Shown piece by piece: positions 1-8,190 of a stretch of DNA of 64,000 nucleotides. Made by a program: the position numbers and the translations under genes. Position 1 is the stretch's first letter, and each line of letters begins with the position of its first letter. Source of the DNA: Gammaproteobacteria bacterium HGW-Gammaproteobacteria-11 (GTDB taxonomy: Bacteria; Pseudomonadota; Gammaproteobacteria; Pseudomonadales; Pseudomonadaceae); assembly GCA_002840055.1 (NCBI GenBank), contig PGZJ01000004.1, forward strand, positions 233,366 through 297,365. Direction: 5' to 3'. Below the pieces are notes generated by a model. The model searched no databases, was not told where the DNA came from, and saw nothing but the letters and a program-made list of their open reading frames with translations.

Positions 1-1264
1 CGTCTCGATCAGCCGCCAGACCGGGGTTGGCCATGCTGGCGAAAAAAGTGTCAATTCGCTGATAGTCGGCACCCAGAAGGATATCGGCGGGTTGATCCCG
101 CCAGACTAGATTGGAAAAGGGTCGGACGTCCATTTTCACGCGCCAGGCATCACTGTTTTCCATCAGATTGGTGTTGTCATTCAGGTCAGGATTGAAACGG
201 CTGTGGGCATGTTCAGCGGCCAGATTCAAGCGGCCCTGCCAATAGGATTTTTCCAGTTTCAGACCCCAGCCCGAGCCTTTGCTGATGCTGGAGAACTCGG
301 TGATACCCAGACCCGCCGTGCTGCCTTCGCCTTCGTAGTACATCGCGGTCACTGCCAGGGCGTTGGCATCCTCGGAAAACGGCTGGATTCTGCTGGACAG
401 GCCCTGGATTCGACTGCGCGGGTCACTGATGCCATCAAGGTGACGTGCTCCGACAATGGCGTCCGGGCGCAGGGCAAAGAATTGGGTAGCCAGCCTGTTG
501 TTGTTACCGGCGGCCTGGACCGACAGGCCGCGGCGCTGCTGTGATGCAAACAACAGGGAATCCAGCCGCAGACTGTGATGCCCCAGGTTGACCCCTGTAT
601 GGATGTTTTCGCCCTGGTGCTGACTGGAAAGGGCGTACTCACCGATGTCAAACGTTTCGCCGGTCAACGACAGCGCCTGTTGCGTCTGCAACAGGTAATT
701 GGCCTGGGCATTCATTTGCCAGCTCTGGCCCTGCAACTGCGCGGTGCTGACGCCGGCACCGGTGAGCTGTAATCGGTCCGGTGCAGCCGACAGGTTGTGG
801 TCAAGGATCCGGTAACTGGCTTCGAGGCTGTTGTTGGATGAGTAGGTGCCTGCGCGTAACCACTGCTCGGCCGCGGCAATCTGTTGAGCATCGGGCTGGG
901 CAGGCCTGCTTTGGCCGGGTTCGTCAGGCTGGGTAATCTGCCAGTTGCCCAGCAGGGTGCTGCTGCCGTCGGGCTTGAGCAGTACCAATCGAATGCTGTG
1001 CTGCCCGGCGGCTGGAGGTTCGGGCGGTGAATAGCGGAAATTCCCTTCCTCAAAGGACAGGAATGCGGTGATATCAATGCCGTCCATTTCGACTGCCAGC
1101 CGGGTCAGGGTCAGGATATCGATATCGTCAGGAAGCACGATCATGAACAGTTGGCCTGATCCCGGATTGGGTACAAGCTCAGCCTGCAACGCATCTGCCC
1201 TTGCCAGCGCAGCATGCGCCAGCAGGGGTATGAGCAGGATCAGGTAGCGGAGACGGTGTTTCAT
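1..1264 (-). CDS. Exported protein of unknown function, probable outer-membrane barrel (partial, runs off the left edge)
   Basis: The frame is open for 421 codons from an ATG at 1264 to the window edge, so the C-terminus is missing. The start follows an AAGGG ribosome site about nine bases upstream. The first ~24 residues form a clear Sec signal peptide (basic MKHRLR, then a leucine-rich core, probable cut after ALARA). After ~100 residues the protein becomes a series of alternating polar/hydrophobic strands rich in Gly, Asn, Gln and aromatic residues, typical of outer-membrane beta-barrels. I do not recognise a family. It lies directly downstream of another exported protein on the same strand (1354-2703), with a hairpin between them, so the two may be one transcription unit with attenuated read-through. 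The exported nature is well supported; the barrel assignment is inference from composition. Confidence 0.75.
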   Translation of the reverse strand, partial: MKHRLRYLILLIPLLAHAALARADALQAELVPNPGSGQLFMIVLPDDIDILTLTRLAVEMDGIDITAFLSFEEGNFRYSPPEPPAAGQHSIRLVLLKPDGSSTLLGNWQITQPDEPGQSRPAQPDAQQIAAAEQWLRAGTYSSNNSLEASYRILDHNLSAAPDRLQLTGAGVSTAQLQGQSWQMNAQANYLLQTQQALSLTGETFDIGEYALSSQHQGENIHTGVNLGHHSLRLDSLLFASQQRRGLSVQAAGNNNRLATQFFALRPDAIVGARHLDGISDPRSRIQGLSSRIQPFSEDANALAVTAMYYEGEGSTAGLGITEFSSISKGSGWGLKLEKSYWQGRLNLAAEHAHSRFNPDLNDNTNLMENSDAWRVKMDVRPFSNLVWRDQPADILLGADYQRIDTFFASMANPGLAADRD

Positions 1265-1288
1265 CGCATAAATCCCTTTAACAGACAT

Positions 1289-1313
1289 GGCAGGGCTCTG
1301 ATGGAGCCCTGCC
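1289..1313 (-). terminator. Perfect 10-bp hairpin between two exported-protein genes
   Basis: GGCAGGGCTC and GAGCCCTGCC pair perfectly around a 5-base loop. The hairpin sits between the stop of the 1354-2703 gene and the start of the next minus-strand gene. There is no clear U-tract, so it may be an attenuator or mRNA stabiliser rather than a full terminator. Confidence 0.5.
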
Positions 1314-1353
1314 AGACAAACTGCTTATCTTGTTCTGTGCACTCGAGTATCCA

Positions 1354-2703
1354 TCAGCGCTTTGGCAGCGCAGAAGGTTCTTGTTCAACCGCCTGAATAC
1401 GCAGTGGGCTCCTGGGTTCGGGTACGCTGGGCTGCTGAACCCGGTCAAGCGAGGGTGTAGCTGCATTCGGCTGAACGCGGGAGGGGCCTGGCACGGGTGG
1501 CTGGGGTTGTTGGCCGTTATTGATGAAGCCGCCCATGCCGCCGACCGGATTGGCATTCAACTGAGGCACACAGCGATGGTTCCAGTTGGCACTGCCATAG
1601 GTTTTCCATTCACTCCAGCTGTCACTGTTGGCATCCTTGATCGAGGCTCTGATGCTCAGCGGGTGCGAAAACGTCTGGTTTGGTGTATCCCAGCCGGAGT
1701 TGTTTTCCTGGGCCAGTTTGGCGGTCAGCGGATAGCTGAAATCAAGGTGGGCGTTATGATTGACCGCAGAGTCGTAGGCAATATGCGGGCTGCCATATAC
1801 CGGATTGCCATTATCCTCGACCATGAAGCGTATAAGGCCCTGGCCATTTCCGCTGTAGTTGATCCTGATCACTGGATCCGATTCAGGCGCACAGCGACCG
1901 ATATGGTGAGGCATGTTGGGTTGAAAGGTGGCGGCATTCAGGGCAAAGGGCAAGTCATGTGCTACCTGGCCCGGCATTGGCGTATTGCCCAGTTGTGCAT
2001 TGAGCTGGGCAACGGCAACCAGCTCCGGATCGCCCTTGTAGATAACCGTCATCTCGATTGGCACAGAGGCTATTGCAGGTCTGGAGGTGTTATTCGACAG
2101 ATCCTTGCACCAGCCGGCCAGCGAGAGAGTCCGATCAACGCTAATGTAGTGATCCTGTCGATAAAAATCGACTTCGCTGCCACCCTGGTTCAGGTGTTGC
2201 TGCAATTTTTTATTGAGCTCTTCCTGAGGGTTGAATCTGACCGCAGGATGGCCCTGCTGGATGGATGCGATTGGAATGTTGAAAGGGCTCAGGTTGCCCG
2301 CCTCGGTAATCCGCTTGTTGCCTCTGCCGGTGGTATGGCTGGGATGGTAGGGCGCATCAAAGAGAGTCTGCGGCGACTGAACCGAGTCCAGAAACAACGA
2401 GACAGGGCCAAAATAGGCGCGTGCCCGATCAAACACCACATCGTTATCCGCCGCGCAGGAGACAAGCCCCTCGACGTCTACGGCAATATGGGTTGTTTCG
2501 GCCTGCAACTGCAGTGCGGCCAGGTGCTTGCTGGCTGCGCTGTTTTTCAACACGACCGAGTGCGAGTTGATTCCCTGCTCAACATTGAGCGTCACGCCGT
2601 TGATGTGCTCAGGGTACAGATTGGCTGAAGCGACTGAGGGCAGCAGCCCCATCAACAGCAGCGTCGCTATACTCGAACTTAGGCGGGTGTTGTGTATTTT
2701 CAT
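1354..2703 (-). CDS. Secreted protein of unknown function with Pro/Gln-rich C-terminus
   Basis: The 449-residue protein starts at an ATG at 2703 that has GGAGC seven bases upstream. A further in-frame ATG at 2778 lacks such a site, and only the 2703 start places the signal peptide at the N-terminus (MKIHNTRLSSS, then a hydrophobic stretch, cut near VASA-N). The mature part has about 370 residues with scattered Cys (CAADN, GWCKD, GRCAP, HRCVP) that could form disulfides in the periplasm, followed by a low-complexity tail rich in Pro, Gln and Val. No known domain is recognised. It probably forms a pair with the downstream exported protein at 1-1264. A long open frame on the opposite strand (1330-2628) lacks a signal peptide and ribosome site and is judged a shadow. 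Confidence 0.75.
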   Translation of the reverse strand: MKIHNTRLSSSIATLLLMGLLPSVASANLYPEHINGVTLNVEQGINSHSVVLKNSAASKHLAALQLQAETTHIAVDVEGLVSCAADNDVVFDRARAYFGPVSLFLDSVQSPQTLFDAPYHPSHTTGRGNKRITEAGNLSPFNIPIASIQQGHPAVRFNPQEELNKKLQQHLNQGGSEVDFYRQDHYISVDRTLSLAGWCKDLSNNTSRPAIASVPIEMTVIYKGDPELVAVAQLNAQLGNTPMPGQVAHDLPFALNAATFQPNMPHHIGRCAPESDPVIRINYSGNGQGLIRFMVEDNGNPVYGSPHIAYDSAVNHNAHLDFSYPLTAKLAQENNSGWDTPNQTFSHPLSIRASIKDANSDSWSEWKTYGSANWNHRCVPQLNANPVGGMGGFINNGQQPQPPVPGPSRVQPNAATPSLDRVQQPSVPEPRSPLRIQAVEQEPSALPKR

Positions 2704-2868
2704 GGTCAAAGCTCCTTCTGACTGGCTAGAAAAATGACGTACACCCCCTATGTCGTGGTCAGTCCTTGCCACGTTCAAATTATTTCGCTCGGGAGTATAG
2801 CGCAGCGCGCCAATCTCGGAAATTTACCCTTGATCGCCGATCATCAGCCTGCTTCGGAGCGGTGCTTG

Positions 2869-2897
2869 TTGCGCGCTGCTGTCAAGCGTGGTAAAAC
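2869..2897 (+). promoter_or_regulatory. Possible sigma70 promoter of ihfB
   Basis: TTGCGC and TAAAAC are separated by 17 bases, about 43 bases upstream of the ihfB start. The -10 match is mediocre, so this is a weak prediction. Confidence 0.3.
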
Positions 2898-2939
2898 CGA
2901 TGAAAACGGATCTAGCCGCTTGAATAAAAAGGAAAAACC

Positions 2940-3233
2940 ATGACCAAGTCGGAGTTGATCGAGCGTATTGTCGAGCAGCAGGGGCAGTTGTCGGCAAAGG
3001 ATGTTGAGTTGGCTATTAAAACCATGCTTGAGCATATGTCCCAGGCTCTGGCGACCGGGGAGCGCATCGAGATTCGCGGTTTCGGCAGTTTTTCACTGCA
3101 TTACCGGGCGCCGCGGGTCGGTCGCAATCCCAAGACCGGTGACTCGGTCGAGCTTGAGGGCAAGTACGTGCCGCATTTCAAGCCGGGCAAGGAATTGCGT
3201 GACCGTGTGAACGAATCCCTGCAAATGGCCTGA
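2940..3233 (+). CDS. ihfB: Integration host factor subunit beta
   Basis: This 97-residue protein has the normal length for IhfB, which pairs with IhfA to bind and sharply bend DNA. The N-terminal helices ([10 protein letters not shown]...) and the family core [20 protein letters not shown] around residues 46-65 are intact, with the beta-arm Arg/Pro region and the closing [18 protein letters not shown] lies seven bases upstream of the ATG. lapA and lapB follow on the same strand, as in other pseudomonads and enterics. The usual upstream neighbour rpsA is absent: the gene is preceded by an oppositely oriented exported-protein gene, so it must be driven by its own promoter in the 236-bp gap. Confidence 0.97.
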   Translation: MTKSELIERIVEQQGQLSAKDVELAIKTMLEHMSQALATGERIEIRGFGSFSLHYRAPRVGRNPKTGDSVELEGKYVPHFKPGKELRDRVNESLQMA

Positions 3234-3300
3234 GGCGGTATCAGCGACCGCAGCGGCTGGGCTATACTGCGACGACACGAATGGATCGGAGTGTTGTGGT

Positions 3301-3600
3301 ATGCAATGGCTTAAACGCGCGGTGCTCATCGTTCTTCTGTTGCTGGTAGCCCTTGCCACAATGGATTTCATGCTGGAAAACCAGCAAAGTGTGCAGTTGC
3401 AGTTTCTTGAGCAGCAATCGCCGGCCCTCCCATTATCCCTCTATGTTGTCATCGCCTTTATTCTGGGCAGTCTGTTGGGCGTGTTTATCGGCTGGCTTAT
3501 TACCACGCGACTGCGTCTGAAGCTCATGGTGCAAAGCAATGAGTTGAACAGATACCGCAAGGAAATCGACAAGCTGCGAACGCAAGCCATCAAGGACTGA
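3301..3600 (+). CDS. lapA: LapA family protein (DUF1049), lipopolysaccharide assembly protein A
   Basis: This 99-residue inner-membrane protein has two transmembrane segments (about residues 5-22 and 42-65) and a C-terminal coiled segment (LNRYRKEIDKLRTQ). This is the layout of LapA, which works with LapB and FtsH in controlling LpxC levels and LPS assembly. The Asn-Gln-Gln-Ser-Val motif after the first membrane segment is typical of the family. It is followed five bases later by lapB on the same strand. GGAG lies about ten bases before the ATG. Confidence 0.92.
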   Translation: MQWLKRAVLIVLLLLVALATMDFMLENQQSVQLQFLEQQSPALPLSLYVVIAFILGSLLGVFIGWLITTRLRLKLMVQSNELNRYRKEIDKLRTQAIKD

Positions 3601-3605
3601 TTGCC

Positions 3606-4784
3606 ATGCAGGAACTGATGTTCCTTGGCCTGTTTGTCGTTGCTCTGGCCATCGGCTGGTATTTGGGTCGGCGTGAGGCAATCAAGGTCGGCTTCATGCT
3701 CAAGCCCCATGGCAGCGCGCTGGATCGCCAGTACTTCATCGGCCTTAACTACCTGCTCAACGAGCAGCCGGATGAGGCGATTGAAACCTTTATTCGTGCC
3801 CTTGAAGTCAATCCTGAAACCGTTGAGACGCATATTGCGATTGGCAAGCTGTTCTGCCAGCGCGGTGACGTTGAGCGAGCCATCAAGGTGCACCAGAATT
3901 TATTGGCACGCCCCAATCTGAGCCGTGAACAGGCTGACCACGTGCAGCTTGAGTTGGCCCGGGATTACCTGGCGGTGGGGATGGATCATCGCGCTGAGCG
4001 TTTGCTCGAAGAGCTGGTGGAGGTGCGCTCGCCGCTGCGAGAAGAGGCGCTGGTCGACTTGGTCAAGGTCTATGAGCGCGAGCACGACTGGAGGCGGGCC
4101 ATTCAGGTTGGCGACAAGTTGCTGCGCGAGCGCGCAGCGTTTTCTGTCACACTGGCCCATTATTATTGCGAAAGTGCTCAGCTACCGCTGAAGAACAACG
4201 AATTGCCGCAGGCCCGTAGCCTGTTGAAGCAGGCGCTGGAGATAGACCCCCAGTGCATTCGTGCCCTGTTGCTGCTGGCCGAGCTGGAAATGGACCAGGG
4301 GCAGGCCCGGGATGGGGCGCGCTGGCTGCAACGATTGGCCGATACGGATAGCGACTTTGTGCCTCAGGCCTTGCCGCTGATACGCCGCTGCGCTGATAAT
4401 GCAGCCCTGAATGTGCCGCTTTTTCTAGACCAGGTGATTGCTGCCAGTGCATACCCGCCGATGCCGGTGATTCTGGCCAAGGCAGACGAAATGCGTGCCT
4501 CTGCCAGTCTGAGCGAGATCAGTCAGTTTGTACTCGGGCATATTCAGCAGCGGCCATCCCTGCGCGGATTGCTGTATTTGATTGACCTGCATAGTGACCA
4601 TGTCGATGCCAGAGGGCGAGACAATCTCCTGATCCTGCGGTCTATTGTCGAGGCGCTGATCACGGGAAAGCCGGCTTTTCGCTGCTCCGCTTGCGGTTTT
4701 TCAGCCAAGCGCCTGCATTGGCAATGCCCCACATGCCATGGTTGGTCGACCATCAGACCCCTCAAGGGGAGTGAGACTGCCTGA
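3606..4784 (+). CDS. lapB: Lipopolysaccharide assembly protein LapB (TPR protein with rubredoxin-like zinc site)
   Basis: The 392-residue protein matches E. coli LapB (YciM) in length and layout. It has an N-terminal membrane anchor (residues ~5-20), TPR repeats through the middle (for example the DEAIETFIRALEVNPETVETH region) and a C-terminal zinc ribbon with two Cys-x2-Cys pairs (CSAC and CPTC, about residues 359-377). LapB is an inner-membrane adaptor that presents LpxC to FtsH and so limits LPS synthesis. The position between lapA and pyrF is the conserved gammaproteobacterial order. AAGGA lies nine bases before the ATG. Confidence 0.95.
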   Translation: MQELMFLGLFVVALAIGWYLGRREAIKVGFMLKPHGSALDRQYFIGLNYLLNEQPDEAIETFIRALEVNPETVETHIAIGKLFCQRGDVERAIKVHQNLLARPNLSREQADHVQLELARDYLAVGMDHRAERLLEELVEVRSPLREEALVDLVKVYEREHDWRRAIQVGDKLLRERAAFSVTLAHYYCESAQLPLKNNELPQARSLLKQALEIDPQCIRALLLLAELEMDQGQARDGARWLQRLADTDSDFVPQALPLIRRCADNAALNVPLFLDQVIAASAYPPMPVILAKADEMRASASLSEISQFVLGHIQQRPSLRGLLYLIDLHSDHVDARGRDNLLILRSIVEALITGKPAFRCSACGFSAKRLHWQCPTCHGWSTIRPLKGSETA

Positions 4785-4822
4785 GACAGTCATCCCGCTC
4801 GCTTTAACTACAGGAATACTGC

Positions 4823-5524
4823 ATGCCTTGTACTAGCCCCGTAATTGTTGCCCTGGACTTTGCTGATTTTGCCCTTGCCACTCGCCTGGCTGATCAGTTG
4901 GATCCCCAGCGCTGCCGCCTCAAGGTCGGGAAAGAGTTGTTTACCAGTGCTGGTCCGGCCGTTGTCGAACAATTGCAAAAACGCGGCTTCGAGATCTTCC
5001 TCGACCTCAAATTCCATGACATTCCCAACACCACCGCCAATGCCGTGCATGCCGCAGCGGAGCTGGGGGTATGGATGGTCAATGTGCACGCCAGTGGTGG
5101 GCGGCGCATGATGGAGGCCTGCCGTGATGTGCTGCAACGGCGCAGTGGTCAACGGCCATTGCTGACGGCGGTGACCGTATTGACCAGCCTGGAACAGGAA
5201 GACCTGCTGGAAGTGGGTGTGGATATCGAACCCATGGTTCAGGTCCAGCGTCTGGCGCGTCTGACGCAGGAGTGCGGGCTGGATGGTGTGGTTTGCTCGG
5301 CGCGGGAAGCCAAAGCCCTGCGTGGTGCCCTGGGCGACGACTTCCTGCTGGTGACTCCGGGCATCAGACCGGTGGACAGCAGTGCCGATGACCAGAAGCG
5401 TATTGTGACGCCGGCCCAGGCGCTGGAAAACGGCAGCAGTTACCTGGTGATTGGCCGTCCCATCACCCGTGCCGGTTCGCCGACTGCGGCGCTGGACGAG
5501 ATTCTGCAAAGCCTGTCTGCCTGA
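4823..5524 (+). CDS. pyrF: Orotidine 5'-phosphate decarboxylase
   Basis: This 233-residue enzyme carries out the last step of UMP synthesis. The catalytic signature [10 protein letters not shown] is present around residues 60-70, including the Lys and Asp of the active-site charge network. The phosphate-binding GIRP and the loop with VIGRPI near residues 210-218 are also present. It follows lapB by 38 bases, and AGGA precedes the ATG by seven bases. Length and motifs are normal. Confidence 0.97.
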   Translation: MPCTSPVIVALDFADFALATRLADQLDPQRCRLKVGKELFTSAGPAVVEQLQKRGFEIFLDLKFHDIPNTTANAVHAAAELGVWMVNVHASGGRRMMEACRDVLQRRSGQRPLLTAVTVLTSLEQEDLLEVGVDIEPMVQVQRLARLTQECGLDGVVCSAREAKALRGALGDDFLLVTPGIRPVDSSADDQKRIVTPAQALENGSSYLVIGRPITRAGSPTAALDEILQSLSA

Positions 5525-5530
5525 GCTGAA

Positions 5531-5563
5531 AACAGACCCGCCGCTGCAGGCTGCGGATCTGTT
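5531..5563. terminator. Hairpin between convergent pyrF and alcohol dehydrogenase genes
   Basis: AACAGA-C-CCGC pairs with GCGG-A-TCTGTT with one internal mismatch. It sits exactly between the two convergent stop codons, so it could serve both strands. It has no good U-tract. Confidence 0.45.
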
Positions 5564-5576
5564 CAACACCCTGCCG

Positions 5577-6632
5577 TCAGGGGGTGATGGCGATCTTCAG
5601 CACGCCGTCACGCTGATGGCTGAACAGGTCATAGGCCTCGACAATGTCGTCCAGCTTGAAGCGGTGGGTCACCATCGCGGTCAGATCCACCCGTCCCGAA
5701 GCTACTACCGCCATCAATCGACGCATGCGCTCCTTGCCGCCCGGGCACAGGGTGGTAACAATCTTGTGGTCTCCGAGACCGGCGGCGATGGCATCCAGTG
5801 GCATCGACAGCTTGCCGGAGTAGACCCCAAGACTGGACAGCGTACCGCCGGGCTTGAGCACGCGCAGGCAGGATTCAAAGGTTTGCTGGGTACCCAGTGC
5901 CTCAATGGCGACATCCACACCCAGACCCTGGGTCAGCGCCATGATGCGTTCCAGCGGGTCTTCTTCCTTGAAATTGATGGTGATATCCGCGCCCAGCTGA
6001 CGGGCGATAGCCAGGCGTTCAGGCACGCCATCGACGACAATGATCCGGGTTGCGCCCATGAGTTTGGCCCCAGCTGTGGCGCACAGGCCAATTGGACCCT
6101 GGGCAAAGATGGCGACGGTATCGCCAATGCGGATATGCCCGTTTTCAGCGCCGCCAAATCCGGTGCTCATGATATCAGGGCACATCAAGACCTGTTCATC
6201 ACTGAGGTTGTCGGGTACCGGGGTCAGGTTGGCCTGGGCGTTGGGGATCAGCACATATTCGGCCTGACAGCCGTCGATACTGTTGCCCAGCTGCCAGCCA
6301 CCCATGGCCTTGCCGCCACATTGGCTGGACACCCCGTCCAGACACGGGTGGCACTGACCGCAGGGGGTTATGGCGCCGGCAATCACGCGCTGGCCTTCCT
6401 TGTAGCCGGTCACGGCATTGCCCAGCTTGGCAATCACACCCACAGGCTCATGGCCAACAATCAGGCCCGGCTTGACCGGATACTCGCCTTTGAGGATATG
6501 CACGTCGGTGCCACAGATAGTTGTGGTGGTGACGCGTAGAACCGCGTCAGTCGGACCAGGGACCGGGATGGGACGCTGCTGGATTTCGATGCGTCCCGGT
6601 TCGACAAAGACTGCTGCCTTCATAGTGCTCAT
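5577..6632 (-). CDS. Zinc-dependent NAD(P) alcohol dehydrogenase (MDR family)
   Basis: This 351-residue medium-chain dehydrogenase has the catalytic zinc ligands in CGTD (near residue 40) and GHEP (near residue 60), followed by the proton-relay Glu. The structural zinc lobe is reduced to CGQCHPC plus a later Cys. The nucleotide-binding fold begins around residue 170 (FAQGPIGLCA, then an acidic VVDG after the second strand, which favours NAD). It resembles the secondary-alcohol or isopropanol dehydrogenase branch, but the substrate cannot be read from sequence. AAGGAGG six bases before the ATG is a very strong ribosome site. It is monocistronic and convergent with pyrF. Confidence 0.88.
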   Translation of the reverse strand: MSTMKAAVFVEPGRIEIQQRPIPVPGPTDAVLRVTTTTICGTDVHILKGEYPVKPGLIVGHEPVGVIAKLGNAVTGYKEGQRVIAGAITPCGQCHPCLDGVSSQCGGKAMGGWQLGNSIDGCQAEYVLIPNAQANLTPVPDNLSDEQVLMCPDIMSTGFGGAENGHIRIGDTVAIFAQGPIGLCATAGAKLMGATRIIVVDGVPERLAIARQLGADITINFKEEDPLERIMALTQGLGVDVAIEALGTQQTFESCLRVLKPGGTLSSLGVYSGKLSMPLDAIAAGLGDHKIVTTLCPGGKERMRRLMAVVASGRVDLTAMVTHRFKLDDIVEAYDLFSHQRDGVLKIAITP

Positions 6633-6740
6633 GCTGGCCTCCTTGGATTAAGCAACCTTGTTTACTCTAGAGCGTCCTGCTCGAGTATAGGTTGATCCTG
6701 ATCAAGGCCTGTGACATCAGTGCCATGAAGGCAGCCGGAT

Positions 6741-7166
6741 TCAGTCAAAAATACTGTCTATTACTGCCTCAATGACCCCGGTTGTGACCGCCACCAGTAC
6801 CGCATCGGTGCCGACCTGGCGCCATTCATAACCATCGATCATCGGCAGTTGGCTATTCAGGCGGGCATCGAACTGACGGGCGATACCCGGGGGCAGCGGC
6901 TTGCCGCGGGCCAGGTTGCGTCGTATGCCGGGTGGCAGGGGATCAGCGGGTTGCAGGTATTGATGCTGACTGCGCAGCACACTGCGTACCAGTTGCTCGT
7001 CAAACAGCTGGGTGCTGCGCTCATCCGTGTGCCGCGGTGAGCCAGACGGATGGCCCTGGTTGTGCGAGGACGGGCCACGATCATGGGGTGGTTGGGCCTG
7101 CAGCAACGGGCTGGCAAGCAAACACAGGGTGCTAATGACAAGGATGGGCAGGCGGGGCAAGTGCAT
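6741..7166 (-). CDS. CigR/RcnB-like exported protein
   Basis: This 141-residue protein has a signal peptide (MHLPRLPILVISTLCLLASPLLQA), a His/Ser/Pro-rich linker, and a C-terminal half with two LPPGI repeats (LPPGIRRNLARGKPLPPGIA, about residues 77-96). That motif is characteristic of the CigR / RcnB-like group of periplasmic or inner-membrane proteins. The end (AVLVAVTTGVIEAVIDSIFD) is a short hydrophobic segment typical of CigR. GGAG precedes the ATG by seven bases. It lies just downstream of a DUF6279 lipoprotein on the same strand. The exact role is unknown. Confidence 0.75.
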   Translation of the reverse strand: MHLPRLPILVISTLCLLASPLLQAQPPHDRGPSSHNQGHPSGSPRHTDERSTQLFDEQLVRSVLRSQHQYLQPADPLPPGIRRNLARGKPLPPGIARQFDARLNSQLPMIDGYEWRQVGTDAVLVAVTTGVIEAVIDSIFD

Positions 7167-7217
7167 GGCAGTTCTCCAGTTCAGGTTACTTGATCATGCT
7201 CTTCCGAGAGGGATTTG

Positions 7218-8096
7218 TCATTGAATGGAATGTTGTGCAGTGCTGGGTTGGTTGCATTCCAGTTGCGCCAGGTCGCCACGCAGTGTCTCAAGGCGGCCGG
7301 ACATGCGCTGCGTCTGGCGTGATGAGGCCATTTGCAGCACATCCGCGAGCATATCCGCCGCAAGGGCTGTATTGATCTCGGTACGCTGGCGGGACTCGTC
7401 CGTCCAGAATTGCTGGCGGTCGGTCAGCAGGCTGACGATGCGTTGATCAAAGCCCGGCTCCTGTCGGTGCGCCAGTGCGGCGGTAAACTGCTCCAGCCAG
7501 AACTGACGGTTCTCCAGCCAGACGCGGTTCTGGCCGTGCATCTGATCAGACCATTGGCTTATGCGGTTGCGCTGTTCGCGACTCAGGCGCCCCAGCCAGG
7601 GCTTCAGGCGCTGTTCCAGACGTTCGGCACGCTGGCTGCTCTGGGTGGCTTCATCTGGTGCTGCAAAGCGGCGGTGCAGGTCTTCCTGTTGTTTAGCCAG
7701 ATTGGCTTTCAGTTCCTCGATCTGTTCCTGGCTCAACTGGCTGAGCAGGGTCGCCACGGTCGGGGCTATCTGTTGCAGAACCCTGTCTATTGCGGGCTCG
7801 ATCTCGGGTATCTGCTCGATCAGGTATTCAGGCTGAATGGCGTCTCCTGCCAGGCCTGGCTGCAGTTGTCCGATCAGCGTCTGGTAGCGTGGTAGTTCGC
7901 TGCTGCAGTGCCAGTTGCGGTGTGCTCGGATCTCTTCAATGAGCCAGTGCTTCTGCTCACGGGTCAGGCTGACGTAATCGCCGCTTTTCCAGTTCACCAG
8001 CCACTCGATATTGTCGTAGGCCAGCTTGGTTGCGCTGCAACTGCTCAGCATGGCCAGCACGAACGTCACCGCGATGAGCCTCAAGGACCTGCGCAT
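7218..8096 (-). CDS. DUF6279-family lipoprotein
   Basis: This 292-residue protein has a lipoprotein signal with lipobox LSSC at residues 17-20. The N-terminal mature motif ATKLAYDNIEWLVNWKSGDYVSL and the long amphipathic helices with many Gln, Glu and Arg (for example QEDLHRRF) are typical of the DUF6279 lipoproteins common in pseudomonads. It is probably anchored on the periplasmic side of the envelope. No function is known for the family. The ribosome site is weak (GGAT). It runs in the same direction as the CigR-like gene, with a 51-bp gap. Confidence 0.8.
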   Translation of the reverse strand: MRRSLRLIAVTFVLAMLSSCSATKLAYDNIEWLVNWKSGDYVSLTREQKHWLIEEIRAHRNWHCSSELPRYQTLIGQLQPGLAGDAIQPEYLIEQIPEIEPAIDRVLQQIAPTVATLLSQLSQEQIEELKANLAKQQEDLHRRFAAPDEATQSSQRAERLEQRLKPWLGRLSREQRNRISQWSDQMHGQNRVWLENRQFWLEQFTAALAHRQEPGFDQRIVSLLTDRQQFWTDESRQRTEINTALAADMLADVLQMASSRQTQRMSGRLETLRGDLAQLECNQPSTAQHSIQ

Positions 8097-8190
8097 AAGC
8101 TTTATCCATAATTGTCAGGTTTCAGTCTAGCTGCATGTCCGTCGGCCAGTAAGGTCGAGATGTTTCAATTGTCGTCAGTCCAGCCGCTGC

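Noticed and set aside
1330..2628. A 432-codon plus-strand frame opposite the secreted protein
   Set aside because: It has no signal, no good ribosome site and no family resemblance; the minus frame has a signal peptide and Shine-Dalgarno.
5451..6539. A 362-codon plus-strand frame opposite the alcohol dehydrogenase
   Set aside because: It overlaps pyrF and is antisense to a well-conserved enzyme; GC-rich genes often leave such open antisense frames.
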